A DNA stretch of 64,000 nucleotides from Alopecurus myosuroides (GCA_028641055.1 CM054057.1:574988610-575052609); one strand, 5' to 3'. Positions 13,901-25,400 are shown, numbered from the stretch's first letter. Program-made: numbers and translations. The notes: generated from the letters alone by a model not told the origin.

Positions 13901-14543
13901 TCCGGATGCATCAGATGAGGCATCCTGGCTTGGCGGGGATTAGCTCAGTGCCGGGGATGTGGTAAAACTCAACTGAGAGATAGGCATATTCTAGCTTGAA
14001 CATAGTGGATGGTTATGATCAGATACCTGATGTTTACATACTGTTGTTACAGTCCGTGGTTGTTTCACGGGAGGTGTACTGGATCTGGTGGATGTGTACA
14101 CCTCTGCAGAGTATAACTTTTCGAAGAAGCCGCGTCCTCGGATATGGACAGTTGAATGGCCATGTAGCTAGCATTGTGTCAATGTTTTCAAAAAGGAAGT
14201 TTTTGAAAGGGAAATTTTGGAAAGGAAGTGTTGAACTTGTGAAGTTCGGAAAGGAATGGAAACTTATACCGTGGAGGTATCAGTGATGATGAAAAGCCAG
14301 ATGATGTTATACAAAACAAAATGTTTTGCAAAGAAAACATTTTCTACTCTAAGCAAGAATTCTGGAAACTGATTCCAAGAAGTTTTGCCAGGAGAAAATA
14401 TTCTTTAACAAGTTTTACAAAACCTCTTACTTGTGACATCGACAAGAGAAATAAAAGTATATTATTTTCTTCTGAAGTATCTTCTTCAACGAAGATACAG
14501 ATTAACCTGACTGCAACTGTGGTGTCATCATACATGAACACCA

Positions 14544-14750
14544 TTGATAGTGAACCATATTTATAGCCTACCTATTCCACCATATAAGCATATTTGCATG
14601 TTGGTAAGTGACATGATGGATGTCTTGCTGAGTACATTCAAATGTACTCATTATGGTTTCGCCCCTGGTATCTACTTATCAGATTTGGAGAAGGAGTCTC
14701 CGAAGGAGATCTATGAAGAGAAGTACGGAGTTGACGACTGTGCGAATTAG
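14544..14750 (+). CDS. Short coding tail near the 3' end of the LTR (left copy ends at 5056)
   Basis: The open frame ends with an acidic, lysine-rich stretch (EKESPKEIYEEKYGVDDCAN) before the TAG at 14748-14750, followed by CTCCCGGTCAGCAGCC, a segment typical of Tekay-type LTRs. The left copy keeps the same final codons although upstream indels shift the earlier part, so only about the last 35 codons are supported. A similar acidic tail with the same position occurs in the unrelated chromovirus LTR (55846-55698, minus). It may be the last exon of a spliced LTR transcript. No known domain is recognised. Confidence 0.4.
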   Translation: MIVNHIYSLPIPPYKHICMLVSDMMDVLLSTFKCTHYGFAPGIYLSDLEKESPKEIYEEKYGVDDCAN

Positions 14751-15028
14751 GCTCGTCTCCCGGTCAGCAGCCTGTAGGTTAAGGCGTGACATGGGCTCAG
14801 CTACGTTATGTTTTTATTTGTCTTCCGCTGTGTTTGTTAAGTTGCCTGCCCTGCGTGGCAGATGTTTTAGTCTTGATCATGTGATCATTTGTGTAATACC
14901 TTTATGTATTCGTGTAATGGATGATGTATTCTGTGTGCCAACTTTGTATGTTGTTCACGACTGATCTTTCTGGGATCGTGAATGTATGCATACGTAGGGT
15001 TTCAGACTGCCGGTCTGGGGTCCTTACA

Positions 15029-15660
15029 ATATGGTTCCATGTAAACCAGTAGGTCGTCTTGCTTGCTCTCGATGATCATGTTGTGCAAGATCACATAACA
15101 ATCCATCACCTCCCACATCAGAGATTTCGACCAGGTCAGAGCAGGGTACCAGAAAACAGCAAACCGAGTTTGGAGCACACCAAATACCCGCTCGACATCC
15201 TTCCTATAAGCCTCTTGGCGCTGAGCAAACCAAAACTGCTTACCTCCTGCCACAGGGTTGGGGATAGTCTTCACAAATATTGACCATCTTGGATAGATAG
15301 CATCTGCTAGGTAGTATCCTTGTTGTACTGGTGGCCATTAACCGCAAATTTCACCAGAGTGGCATGGCCTTCAACAAGCTTGGCAAAGACATTGGAGCAC
15401 CGTAGGACATTGAAGTCATTGTGAGTTACTGGCATGCCCAAGAAGGTGTGCCAAATCCAGAGATCCTCTGTAGCCACCTCGCTGGGGCTGCGTGTTCTGC
15501 ACGAACAAGCCGGCCAGAGCATAGTGGATCATGAGGTGCTCATCGTCGTCGATGCCTGCCTCGGCTTCCTCATCCATCAGAGCGGCTAACATCTCCTCGT
15601 CGTTGGAGTCATTGCCAAACAGGAAAATGTCGAACACCTCACAGATGCGGTGGAACGTGG
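15029..15660 (-). pseudogene. PIF/Harbinger transposase (Plant_tran / HARBI1-like), internally deleted and truncated
   Basis: Read on the minus strand, an acidic N-terminal part (15637 down to about 15490) joins directly to the transposase core with EDLWIWH and GMPVTHNDFNVL (second catalytic Asp region) and then to [17 protein letters not shown] (catalytic Glu region) and [11 protein letters not shown]. These motifs are characteristic of the DDE superfamily of plant PIF/Harbinger nucleases (Pfam Plant_tran). The segment holding the first catalytic Asp is missing, so the gene had an internal deletion. At least two frameshifts separate the three readable parts. The C-terminus is cut at 15028 by the giant LTR element. 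It cannot encode an active enzyme. Confidence 0.85.
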
Positions 15661-16053
15661 GATTCCTGTGACCTCGCCGGGAAGAGGAAAGATCGGCCAG
15701 AAGGGGAAGCGAGGTTGGCGTGGCTACGGCTGGTATTTGCGACGGCGGAATGGAAGTCTAGCGGCGGCACGGCGGCGGGGGCAAAGGGGTGTCACCGACA
15801 TCGGCATAAAGGCGAACGGGGATGTGCGAGATGTGACGCGGGAGGGGAATCTGGGCGTGGAAAAGTCGTCTATGCCTGACTATGCTGGCCCACAAGCCAC
15901 TTTTTCTTCGGCCGGAGCCCCAAGCGCTAGATTTGGCCAATTTGGCCTAGCTGACGTTATTTGACGCGTCGTGGGGTTGCGACCGGACGAAAACCGGCGT
16001 GCCGGCGCCAAAAAAAAAACTCATAGGGTCCTAGGGGGCGGCCGGAGATGCTC
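15029..16053 (-). mobile_element. Partial PIF/Harbinger element, one terminus preserved
   Basis: The element's 5' end is at 16053: on the minus strand it starts GAGCATCTCCGGCCGCC and is flanked by TAA (16054-16056), a typical Harbinger target duplication. About 400 bp of GC-rich 5' sequence leads to the transposase relic. The other terminus is absent, lost beyond the LTR element. The terminus matches those at 60726, 62580 and 62866. Confidence 0.75.
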
Positions 16054-16488
16054 TAAATTTCGATTCGTGCACATTCTCCGATCTTTCGAAGTTTAGACGG
16101 AAAGTGAACGGAAACGCGCGACCTTTTTTTTTCATAAATGGTTTTACTATTTGACAATATTAAACATTACTAGCATAATACACGTGCGTTCCTACGGATT
16201 GTAAACTTAAAATAAACACATTGAATTTATAAAATCATAATAAACATGCATGGTAGAATTGCAGCAAAATGTTTGGCTATAAAAATATTAAAAAGCAATA
16301 CAACTATGTTTTCATCCCACGCACCCGCTTATTCTTTTCCTCCCTGGGGAGAAGAATATCACAAACATAATTCTTTTTGGCCTTCTATCTTGGCTTTGCC
16401 TTAGTTGTCCAACTCGTCGTTGTCTCTGTCACACTGCTTCTTCACGTCCACCCCACGTCGGCCCGCTGATGTTGCTGCCCCTTGTTGC
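16054..16488. other. No gene seen; possible Helitron-type 3' end on the minus strand at 16170-16197
   Basis: On the minus strand 16197-16170 reads CCGTAGGAACGCACGTG then ends in CTAG, followed by T. This resembles the common grass Helitron terminus (CCGTAGCAACGCACGGGC...CTAGT) but the hairpin is imperfect. Nothing else could be identified in this stretch, which is otherwise AT-rich. Confidence 0.3.
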
Positions 16489-16496
16489 GTCCACAC

Positions 16497-16783
16497 CATG
16501 GTTTTGGTTACCGGTCGGGAAATCCGGTAACCGCTCGGTAATCGGAGATCCCGACCACCTCCGGGAAATACTCGTCCCGGTCAAAAAATCCCAATTTTTT
16601 TGAAAATTTTGAATTTTAACAAAACCCCTCAGTAAAAGGTTATATTGGGAATCAATTTTTTTGAATTTTCAAATTTTGATTTTGAAATTCGTCCGGTAAC
16701 CGGTCGGGATTTTCCGGTAACCGCGGTAACCGGCAATCCCGACCCCACTCGGGAAATTTTTCCTACCGGGAACCAAAACCTTG
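16497..16783. mobile_element. hAT-type MITE, 287 bp, 8-bp target duplication
   Basis: The direct repeat GTCCACAC flanks it at 16489-16496 and 16784-16791. The termini are inverted: CATGGTTTTGGTTACCGGT on the left and, reverse complemented, CAAGGTTTTGGTTCCCGGT on the right. The interior is a long degenerate palindrome rich in CCGGTAACCG. There is no coding capacity. The 8-bp duplication with CA-starting termini is diagnostic of hAT elements. Confidence 0.88.
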
Positions 16784-16791
16784 GTCCACAC

Positions 16792-17990
16792 TTGAAGCCA
16801 ACGCACCCCTCTCTGCCATGTCGAGTCACTCTTCCGCATGCTGCAGCCGGTGCCCCATGGCATGCTCCCTTTTCACGCCAAGTACGATCGAGCTGGTGGA
16901 CAAAGTAGTGTGGCGATCGCTTCCGGAGTTCCCGGAAGGTCCTCCTCATGTAGTTGATATGCTGAGCTTGATATTCAAAGAATAATGTATCTTCTTTTTC
17001 AAATGCATTCTTCTTTTAATTTTAATCGTACTTCACGGTAGTTCAAATTTAAAATTTAGACGTCTCGAAGTCACGGTTTAAAATATTCATAGCACAGGAG
17101 TACATTGTAAAAGAAAGTGCAGAGTTAGAAAAGTCGATTTAGCAAGTTTGATTTAGGATAAATTAACTTAGAAAATCTTATTTAGTAAACAAGATACAAA
17201 TTGATTGATTACTGAAATAGAGACATCTCAAGAAATCATAACTAAGTCCTTTTCATGTAGAGCCATGTAAACAGACGAAAGTGTTAGTTTGATGGAATCT
17301 ATCATATATACGTTAGCATTTGTCTAGCCAAATCGGGTCCATCTTGTACGCATTTTTTTTACATGCATAGACAGCGGGTTCATGTGCGGGCAGTTTTTTT
17401 TTTTTTTTTTTTTTTTGACATGTGGGCAGTTCTTTTGTTGGTGGTCTGGTTGTAGCGTGGATTCTGCATGCATGGGTCAGGATCGGCCCAGCCAGCCTAC
17501 GTTTTTGTCATGGACGGTAGCTATCCGGCACAGAGTATCTACTTGCCGATGGATTAGCAAAACCGGCACGACTCCGAAGTTGTAAACGGAGTCGAATATA
17601 TGACCAAACCAATAGAGCGACCTCGATGTACCGACCATCACCGTATAACTTATTGGTGGCAAGTTGGGTAATTTGTGTCAACTTTGAGGGCAGTTTCACT
17701 GACCTACCAAACCAAACCAAACTAAGAAAGTCATAACGCGTTTATTATTAGGTAATAGTTATCCGGGCTCTGCGTAACAGCAATGCACACAAGCCCGAAA
17801 TGTACAGGTGACCTAGCACGCAATCGCTTCCTTCGTAGAGACTTTTCTTAGTCCGGTTAACTTGATGACATGTTACATGCTTCACTGCATGTTCCCATGA
17901 TGCAAGATTAGTAAATTTCAAGTACTCCGTAGTTAGTTGCTCGGCCAATGGATGACGACATGCATGTGTAGTTCATTACTTCTATAAAGG
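16792..17990. other. Intergenic stretch without recognisable gene
   Basis: Only short, conflicting open frames are present. A long T-run (17394-17416) is bracketed by the near-duplicates CATGTGCGGGCAGTT and CATGTGGGCAGTT (about 17381 and 17419), which looks like a small duplication or a retroposed poly(T/A) tail. I see nothing else. Confidence 0.5.
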
Positions 17991-17999
17991 ATGGGAGGG

Positions 18000-18760
18000 T
18001 AGTCCTTCTGTGAGGTTCGTCCACAATGCGCAGCCTCTCCTGGAGGCGCCACGTGTAGGCCCCGGATTGGCCGTTTGGGATGTGAGCGCGTCCTCTCTCT
18101 CCCCAATCCGCCTCATTCCCGAGTCCACCCTCCTTCCCCGTTCGCCTCCCATCTTCTCCTGCCCCCATCTCCCATCCTTTCCCACGTTCTGCATCCAGCG
18201 CCGCCGCGCGAGGTGGTACCAGATCGGCCTTTCTCCCCAATCCGCCTCATCCCCGAGTCCACCCTCCTTCCCCATTCGCCTCCCATCTTCTCCTCCCCCC
18301 ATCTCCCATCCTTTCCCACGTTCTGCATCCAGCGCCGCCGCGCGAGGTGGTACCAGATTGGCCGCAGGTCCCCATGGGAGAGCAGGGGCTGCGGGGTCTA
18401 TCCCGGCTGGGTTGGGGAGTAGGGAAGGACAAAGGCTGCTCACAGCAGCGAGCGGACGAATTCGGACAGGTGGCCTCACTCGCGCCCTCGACTCCGTCCT
18501 CTGCGCCGCCTCCACTTCAACGCCTCTACACCACCCTGCTTTGAGTGGGAGTCAGGAACGCCGGACGGAGCGGCGGTGACGACAGTGCGGGCGTGCCTGG
18601 GAGATGCGCATCTCATTGGGCCTCAAGCGGGAGCACAGCGCTAGGGTTCGTCCAGGTTTTCCCATCCCTCCTCTCATCTCTATGTCTCTCTCTCTCCTCT
18701 TAATCTCCTTGTCTGTATTTCTGTGCTTTAGGTTCAGAAATAAGGAAAAAAACCTAATTT
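18000..18760 (+). other. GC-rich gene-like leader segment, unknown origin
   Basis: This 0.7-kb block is GC- and pyrimidine-rich with a CGCTAGGGTTCGTC motif (about 18640-18652) followed by CT-rich, intron-like sequence. It looks like a first exon plus leader of a grass gene. Overlapping frames on both strands are open, none with a recognisable domain, so I assign no product. Together with similar blocks near 18900 and 20600 it suggests captured or decayed gene sequence. Confidence 0.35.
18094..18361 (+). repeat. 134-bp tandem duplication in a GC-rich leader-like segment
   Basis: Two copies with period 134 bp (18094-18227 and 18228-18361) differ at only a few positions; both end in GAGGTGGTACCAGAT. 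The pyrimidine-rich composition on the + strand is like a grass 5' untranslated region. The duplication length is not a multiple of three, so a reading frame crossing both units would shift. Confidence 0.85.
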
Positions 18761-20623
18761 TATGGTAGTGTAGCCGGACAAGACGGACACAGTGGTGGAG
18801 TCCCTCAGTCCCTGGCGCCGGCTCAGTGCTTCACCTCGAATAGCTCGTCCACCTCCGTCTAGAGTCCATCAGCGGCCGGAGAAGGCCGGGGAACATGTCG
18901 CTGATGGAGAGGCATACGAAGGTAGCTGGTGGCGGAAGGAGAGATGCAGAGGAGCGGGTGCTTGTGTGTGACAGAGAGGAATGGTTCATCCGATACCAAG
19001 GTAAATGTCTCCTCCTTCCCCACTTGCTTGTAATGTGTCCTTCGGTTTCTCTAGCCCTCTCAATTTTTTCTCACAGTCCTAACCCATCTCATCCATCTCT
19101 CCATGTGGATTGGTCGTAAGCGACCAGCAGACCCTGAAAGGAATTCTCAGTTGTGGTCAATGTACTACAAGGTTTATGTAGATTATTACGTCAACGGTTT
19201 TTATTGTGATTCAGCAAGTATAGCTACAGTGCCATGTAGTTTATATTTTATCCGGATAATTGTGATGAGCATGCTGAATCTAACACGTGATTGGTGTGAT
19301 CATTCTTTGAAGGACTTTGAAATATTTTAGAAGATGTTCTCAAATTAGTAGCTTCCAGTGTTAATTTGTAATGCGCTCTTGAAATCCAATTGTTTCTTAT
19401 CTTGTAGTTCTTTTTAGGTGACTTATCATGCCCAGGTTTGTGTGATCTTAAACATGATTATATTGGGCCTAAATTGGGATGCATATCAGGTGTGCGACGA
19501 GGATTTCGCAGTGTAATTATGCTGATATATGAAAGTAAACTCTTATGTGTCACTGATGTTTAGCTACACATGGTTATCTAGGTTCTGCTTTATTTTTTGC
19601 ACCTCTAAAAGAGGCCAATGGAAACTATAATTTAAGATTCATGTTGAAATATAGAGTGTGCTTGCTGGAGCTTTTCACTTTCTTTGAAAGAGGTTATTTA
19701 GTGGCAATGTGATACCATTTTTTAGGTTCTGAAGTCTTTGGTCCAAGCTCACTCATTCACTCGTTCATAGCAAGAATATCAACAGAAATAGACCTTTTAG
19801 TACTTGATATTTGTTGAAGTAATGACCATCTACTCTTTCTCTATTTGGATTATTCAGGTACTAGAAGTTTTGGGTTCCTCGGAATTATTGGGGCTTATCT
19901 ACAGAGTTGATCATTCTACATTTTCTGATTTTCAATCGTGTTGTTTGGATCATGTGCCTACGGCCTACTATCTGTGAGCAGCTAAAGGTAGGAAACGAGA
20001 TTGATGGGAAAACCCATTGGTTGTTTACTTTGAAATGCATGCACTAATTGTTTTGGAGCTATATGTAGCATGAGTTTTCATGTAAAGTTCTACAAGAATA
20101 CAATGGTTATAATAATTCTGAGAATTCATTCTAATCATTAACTAGGTTTTACATTGTAGCAAGTCTTTGTGGTTTAGGACTAGCATGTTGAAAAATAAAT
20201 AAATATGAATGTTTTCCCCTCTAGAACATTAGATAATACTTAAACTTTCTTGTGAGTTCTTTCTGAGTAAATATATTTTATGTTTATTCCAACACATACT
20301 TAATGTCTGACTAATTTTTAAATTAATGGCTGACATGAATTTCATATTTTGTAGGTGCCTGTGAGCGTTGAATTTTGGCTCTGATTTGGATCTTATTATT
20401 CTGTTAATGACCCATATGGTTGCTACATGTGATGAGCCTGTTGAAATTTTGCTAACTAAGCTTCTGCTACCATGGAAGGTCAAGCATGTGGGCAATTTGG
20501 GAGGTGCTTTTACTAAGAATCTGCTTCTAATGGTCGGTAAATTTTTCGGAAAGAGATTTGAGTGTCGCGCCGCCTCCCGCTCCCGTCCGCCGCGCTCTCT
20601 TCTTCTCCCCCGCCACCACAGCG

Positions 20624-21040
20624 ATGGCCTCCGTAGGCCTCGCCTGCGCGCGGGTGCGCCACTCATCTCCCTCCCCATGGCTGCAGGGACTCCTCTGCAA
20701 TGGCTGTGCACCGCCTCGCCCGCCGTCGCCTCTTCATCTCCAACTCCGCCCCAAAGTCTCTGCACCGCGGCGGCGGTTCTGCCTCCGCCGCCACGCCTGC
20801 TGTCGCCTCCGTCCTCACCGACGGCGCCTCTTCCTTTCCGTGCGCGGCGGCGCGGCTACGTCGCCTCCCGTCGTCGCTACCTCACCGAGCGCGTGCTCTC
20901 GATCTCCCCTCCCCCGAGCCTGCTCCTCGTTTTCCTCGTCGATTCGACGAGGCATGGATAAGGTGAGGTCCGTGAAGAGGGCATCGGCGTCTTTTCTTTC
21001 GCCTTCCTTGAGGACGATGGAAATGGGGATGCGTTACTAA
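20624..21040 (+). pseudogene. GC-rich first-exon-like segment, unknown protein
   Basis: An ATG in good context (GCGATGG at 20622-20628) opens a 138-codon frame rich in Arg, Ser and Pro with N-terminal features loosely like an organelle-targeting peptide. A second ATG at 20700 opens another frame to 20966. A strong splice-donor-like AAG-GTGAGG lies at 20958-20966, so the true exon probably ends there and the downstream codons are intron. I do not recognise the protein. With no intact downstream exons found, it may be a captured or decayed gene start. Confidence 0.3.
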
Positions 21041-24000
21041 CTCTCCTTTAATGATCTATATGTCAGCATCTTCTACATTGAGACGCATACATGCGCCGGG
21101 TGCGTTAGGAATGGTGGAGGAGGCTGAGGAGGATCTGCGGCTCGACGATGCAATAGAAAGATGCGAAGGAGGTAGCAATGGGTTTCGCGGCAACATTTCT
21201 GCTGCAAAAATATTAGCTTCCTGTAAATACGAGGTGGCTACCAAAAGTATAAAAAAGATCAATTTACACGTGCAGTCGTTTTTTTGTCATGTTTTTTTTC
21301 AGTTATACCATTTTAATTTTATATGTTTTAACTTTGAGAGTAGAAGCTTATGTTTGGTGCTAATAAGCTGTTTTTGACACTTCTCTAGGCAGAGCACTTG
21401 GTAGGCATATGAGGAGGTATCTACATACTAGATGGGTCACCTCGAACCAGGATATATCACGGACGCCTACTGCCCATGGTTTGTGTTGCGCTTCCATGTC
21501 CTTTCCCCCCAAATTCTTGGTAGCCATCTGGTTATGTATTCTGATGAATGAGCACTATGTCGATATGTCTTTGCGGTGGTGTAGAAGAGACTAACCTTAA
21601 TCATTCTTGTGATTAACTCAGTAATTGGTTAGCACGTATTTTTAAGAACATGGACCTCCGAGATTTTATTGAAAAGCTTTAGTTGATTTCCATGGGTATT
21701 TAACTATGAATTCTTGTGTGTTTGTGAAAAATCTTGTGTATGGTGCATGTCTTCTGTATATACATGTCTGTCTAAGGTCTGGTTAGTACCGGAAATATTG
21801 CATGGTCCAGATTTAAAGCTTCGTCTCAATTTGTTATAATTGGTTTGATTCACGTTTCTTATTGATGTATACACTCATGCATTGCAGGTTGTAGTATATG
21901 ATGCACGCAGCCCTGAAATTTTGGGCATTTAATCCCAGTGATGGAACATCAGCCATGCTTGAGGTCATTAACCTTACCCTTCATAGTATAATATAATATT
22001 ATTGTCTAGCAAAGAATCTTTGCTGCATATCTGATGATTTTCAAGTGCTGATAGTGTATTTGGTGGTACAACTTTCCATTAATTAGACTTTAATATGAAG
22101 CAATACAGCTCTTCCTTCATATATGAAGCTTTTTTCTCTTAATATTGTAAAGAACCTGACTTTACACACTGCTGGATACATATTTAGCTCATGGGTACTA
22201 GCATTCAGAGGTAATGTTTGGTCGTGGGTATTGGGTACAGGATTATTGCGTATTAACACATTTTGGAAACGGGAAAAATATGTTACTTCAAACTATTTCG
22301 AATATGTTTGCATTACTTTGCATCTTTGGTTTATTGATCGTGCCCTTATTCAGCTGCATTTTTAGCTGATGACAAATCACACACCTCTCTAATACATCAA
22401 GTAGGTGATCTAGCTGTGCCCTTGCTTTTGAGGGGAAATTTCAAGCAGTTAGCTAGGGAGGAGAAGGGCAGGAAGCCCACAGTTCCACCGTAGTGGTCTG
22501 CCAAGTAGGTGCTTATTTCCTCTGCCATAATTTACTTTTTTGCTGCTTGAACATTCCCGGGGACTTTTTTGCTGTCTAACTATGGTATATAAAGTGCTGG
22601 TTAATACTTGCTTATATATTTACATGCAGGTGAGTACTACCTGCCTATAGGTGAGGTAACTTGATTGAAGTGGTATATATCTGAATTCTCTGTTTAGACG
22701 AATAAATTGTTCTTTTCACACCATTGTACTGTTATATGTATTCCGTCTTACTGACTACTGAGGTCTATATATCTGATGACCCAAGGGACATTCCTTCCCT
22801 TAGTTTGAGTTTGAACAAATTTATCTTTATATTTTCTTCTAGATTGTCCCGTTTCATTCTTACAACTAATTTATGAGACTTGTAGTATAGTAGGCCATCT
22901 CCCATTTCGAAAGTAGTTATTTTAAATTGTTCCTACATGTTTTCTTGCTTGTTTTAAAAAATAGCAGTCTTGGTAAATTACGGGTGAAGTACTCCCCACT
23001 TGTGCCAAGAGGTCCTGGTTTCAACTCAGCCTCTCTACATTGCACTTTGCAGGGCTAAGGATTGACTCACATTATCCTTCCCTAGAACCCACATGGTGTG
23101 GAAGCATCTAGCACTGGGTCTATCCTTTATATGTTTAGGTTGGTGGCTAAAAATCCATAGTTTATCATTTCTGTGCTTTTCCTTCTATAACCTTTATATA
23201 TTCAATGTTCAATATCCGTTTGGCATGTAAACTAGAGAAATAACCATAGAAAGACAACTAAAAAAATTGTTTACCAAACTATATGTCGATAACCGATAAT
23301 GTCGTGGAGTTGGCTTATCCAAGTTGCACTTATTTAAATTGGATAATGGGATGTCGACTAGCTTTCTTTTATCCTTTTTGTTCCTGTTCTCATTTGTTTA
23401 TGGGACACCAATATATATCAGTAAGTTCACCCTTTGGCTTCTATATTATTGCTCGAGTACTTGCATGCAAACATATCTTTTGTAGTTTGATATAATTACC
23501 TGAACCTGCAGAAATTCGTTCTGAGCTTGGAGCATTTGTTCCTGCTGATCGAGCAATTGGGTCTCCCAAGACTCCAACAGGTTAGCCTTTCTTTGGTCCA
23601 AGTCATCAGGCATCTTTAGGCAACAAAATTATCCAATATTAGGTAATTTATTTTGCACATTCATTGTGCTTCCTGTTAACCGAAATAAGGAGTTAAGAGT
23701 CATCTCCCATTTTGGATAATTTGTACCACACATATCGCAGTTGGGGGTTACTGTGTACCAAGTTTGGTTGTAGTTTCATTTCGCGAGTGTGCTAATGGAT
23801 TTGTTTTTTCATTTTCTTATTCAGGGTTTTTTCTCGCTAAGAAAACTTGATGTAGTATGTAGCTTATAGATAATAAACTCTGGTAAAAAATTCTAGCAGT
23901 CAAGTTCTATTACCAACTAGGAGTAATTGGTAAAATAGATGTTACCGTGATAATAGTTTACCTGGTAATCAAATAGAAAGGTTTGGAGAGATTTCAGAGA

Positions 24001-25060
24001 CAGGAGGTTGCTGAAGGAACTCGGGAAAATATCGCAGTTGCTCGACCTGGAAGCCGAGTTGGGAGACACTCCAAACTTAAGAATATTTTCCTTTCGTTTT
24101 AGTATTTACTAGACCCAATAACTACAGAACTGTCAATATTTAAGAATTAGAATTAGAAATTACACAGAGTTGTATGGATAACTGGTACCGTGGTAATGTA
24201 CTGTAGTTTATTGCTTGATCATTTTTGCTTGTGTTCGTCTCTTACTTGGCTACTTCTGATTTGATATAAACTGTTGTTATAAACTATCCCTTATATTCCT
24301 TTTATTGATAAATAATCAGTTGTACTGAATACTCTGAAATGCTGACTTGTCATTTTCGAGTGTTCCTGACTCCTACCCGTTGTTGATGTGCAGGGATTGT
24401 GCACTGCTGGGCTGTGCGTGCAAAGAGTGGACGAGGGTGGCCGCGGATGACGGTGAAATCAGCTGATGGACGGTGATGGCCGGCAGGTACAAGTTCATGG
24501 CAACATCCTGGAGATGTCCACACGCTTCCGTACGTCCTCTGTCTCACCATGCCTGCTCCATATCTCAGCGAAGGAAGGGACCGCAGAGAGGTTGTGGCGC
24601 CGCCACCGGTCATGCACGGCTAGCCTCGCCGACCAGATTGATAAGTCAATTTTCTCGTGGGTTTCTTTATTTTCTTTCCTTTATCCAATTTCTTATTTTC
24701 AGCCTACTCACATCCCCCTTTATTATCATGGTCCTTGATCTCTAGATCCAATCGTCATAGGTACTCAGCTGTGAATGCTTGTGTGTTTGCATGTGAACAA
24801 GTTTTTGTATGACACTTGTCTGCCTATTTGTTTGTAAAAGGCCAAAATTATTCAACGTTCCTCAATTCCATTTGAGACTTCCTGCATATGTTGTTTGTGA
24901 GAGCTTCTACTGAGCTCAAGGATAGAGATGCATATTTTCTGGCAAGACATACATGGTGTTGGTGGAGAGTGACCAGCTGATCAATCTTTATGATACCTCT
25001 CTATTATATCCAAAATATGACACCTCTTTATTATTTTCAAAATATAGATAGTGTCTATAT
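21040..25060 (+). other. Intron/exon-like sequence without an intact gene
   Basis: The stretch is mostly AT-rich with scattered splice-like junctions: CAG/GTTGTAG at about 21889, an AG...CAG/GT-bounded 65-bp block at about 23514-23578, and GCAG/GGATTG at about 24393. The small blocks between them are GC-richer than their surroundings but hold stop codons or are too short to identify. It may be a decayed multi-exon gene or a set of exons captured by a rolling-circle transposon (terminus candidates at 27960-28454). No domain is recognised. Confidence 0.3.
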
Positions 25061-25187
25061 GATTGAGAAAGCTTGAGAGCATTTTTTTTCTAAATCGTCT
25101 GAATAGGTTCACAATCTACACACTTTATTCCTTGTATTGTCTCTTTATAGATAAAATAAGCAAATCCCTTGGAAACACTTTGAATGC

Positions 25188-25400
25188 ATGGCCAAACAGA
25201 GGAAGGAAAGGAAGGCAGATTGTGAAGATGTCCGAACTCATTCTGCTGCGCATTTTGATCAAACAAAGGAAGGAAAATTAAGACTAGGATTAACACCTGA
25301 AATTGCAAGTTTAGATCAAACAAAGGAAGGAAAATTAAGACTAGGATTAAGACCTGAAATTGCAAGTTTAGATAAACCAACTCTTATTACCAAACCTTGA
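25188..25400 (+). CDS. Small ORF (70 aa) with an in-frame 57-bp tandem duplication, unknown function
   Basis: ATG at 25188, TGA at 25398-25400. The product is lysine-rich and highly charged. A 57-bp unit starting at 25257 is repeated at 25314 and gives two copies of a 19-residue unit (DQTKEGKLRLGL...) differing at a single residue. Fifty-seven is a multiple of three, so the duplication keeps the frame. No known domain is recognised and there is no clear promoter. It may be an exon fragment rather than a gene. Confidence 0.3.
   Translation: MAKQRKERKADCEDVRTHSAAHFDQTKEGKLRLGLTPEIASLDQTKEGKLRLGLRPEIASLDKPTLITKP

Larger units (their letters stand above)
1..15028 (+). mobile_element. Giant non-autonomous LTR retrotransposon (LARD-like, Tekay/Del-type signals), left end outside window
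   Basis: Positions 1-5331 and 9710-15028 are near-identical direct copies ending at the same ACA, with a tRNA primer-binding site after the first copy and a polypurine tract before the second. The complete right LTR is 6068 bp and the internal domain 3629 bp. No gag or pol can be read in any frame of the internal domain, so the element must have been mobilised by proteins of another element. The sequence just before the 3' LTR (8925-8957) resembles the conserved end of Tekay/Del-clade chromoviruses, which suggests the clade of the helper. Large retrotransposon derivatives (LARDs) of Triticeae have the same plan, usually with LTRs of about 4.5 kb. About 749 bp of the left LTR lies before position 1. 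Confidence 0.9.
8961..15028 (+). repeat. 3' LTR (complete, 6068 bp)
   Basis: It starts TGTCACATCCC after the polypurine tract and ends TTACA at 15028, where similarity to the left copy stops. The flank then reads ATATG (expected target duplication; its partner lies outside the window) and continues into a Harbinger transposase relic. A 28-bp tandem duplication lies near 9098-9152 in the first 200 bp. The rest follows the left LTR with small indels. Confidence 0.92.

Noticed and set aside
1..15028. Segmental tandem duplication of about 5.3 kb
   Set aside because: The primer-binding site, polypurine tract and TGT...ACA ends identify the copies as LTRs of one element.
18010..18579. 189-codon + strand frame at 18 kb
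   Set aside because: It crosses a 134-bp tandem duplication, competes with open frames on both strands and has no domain.
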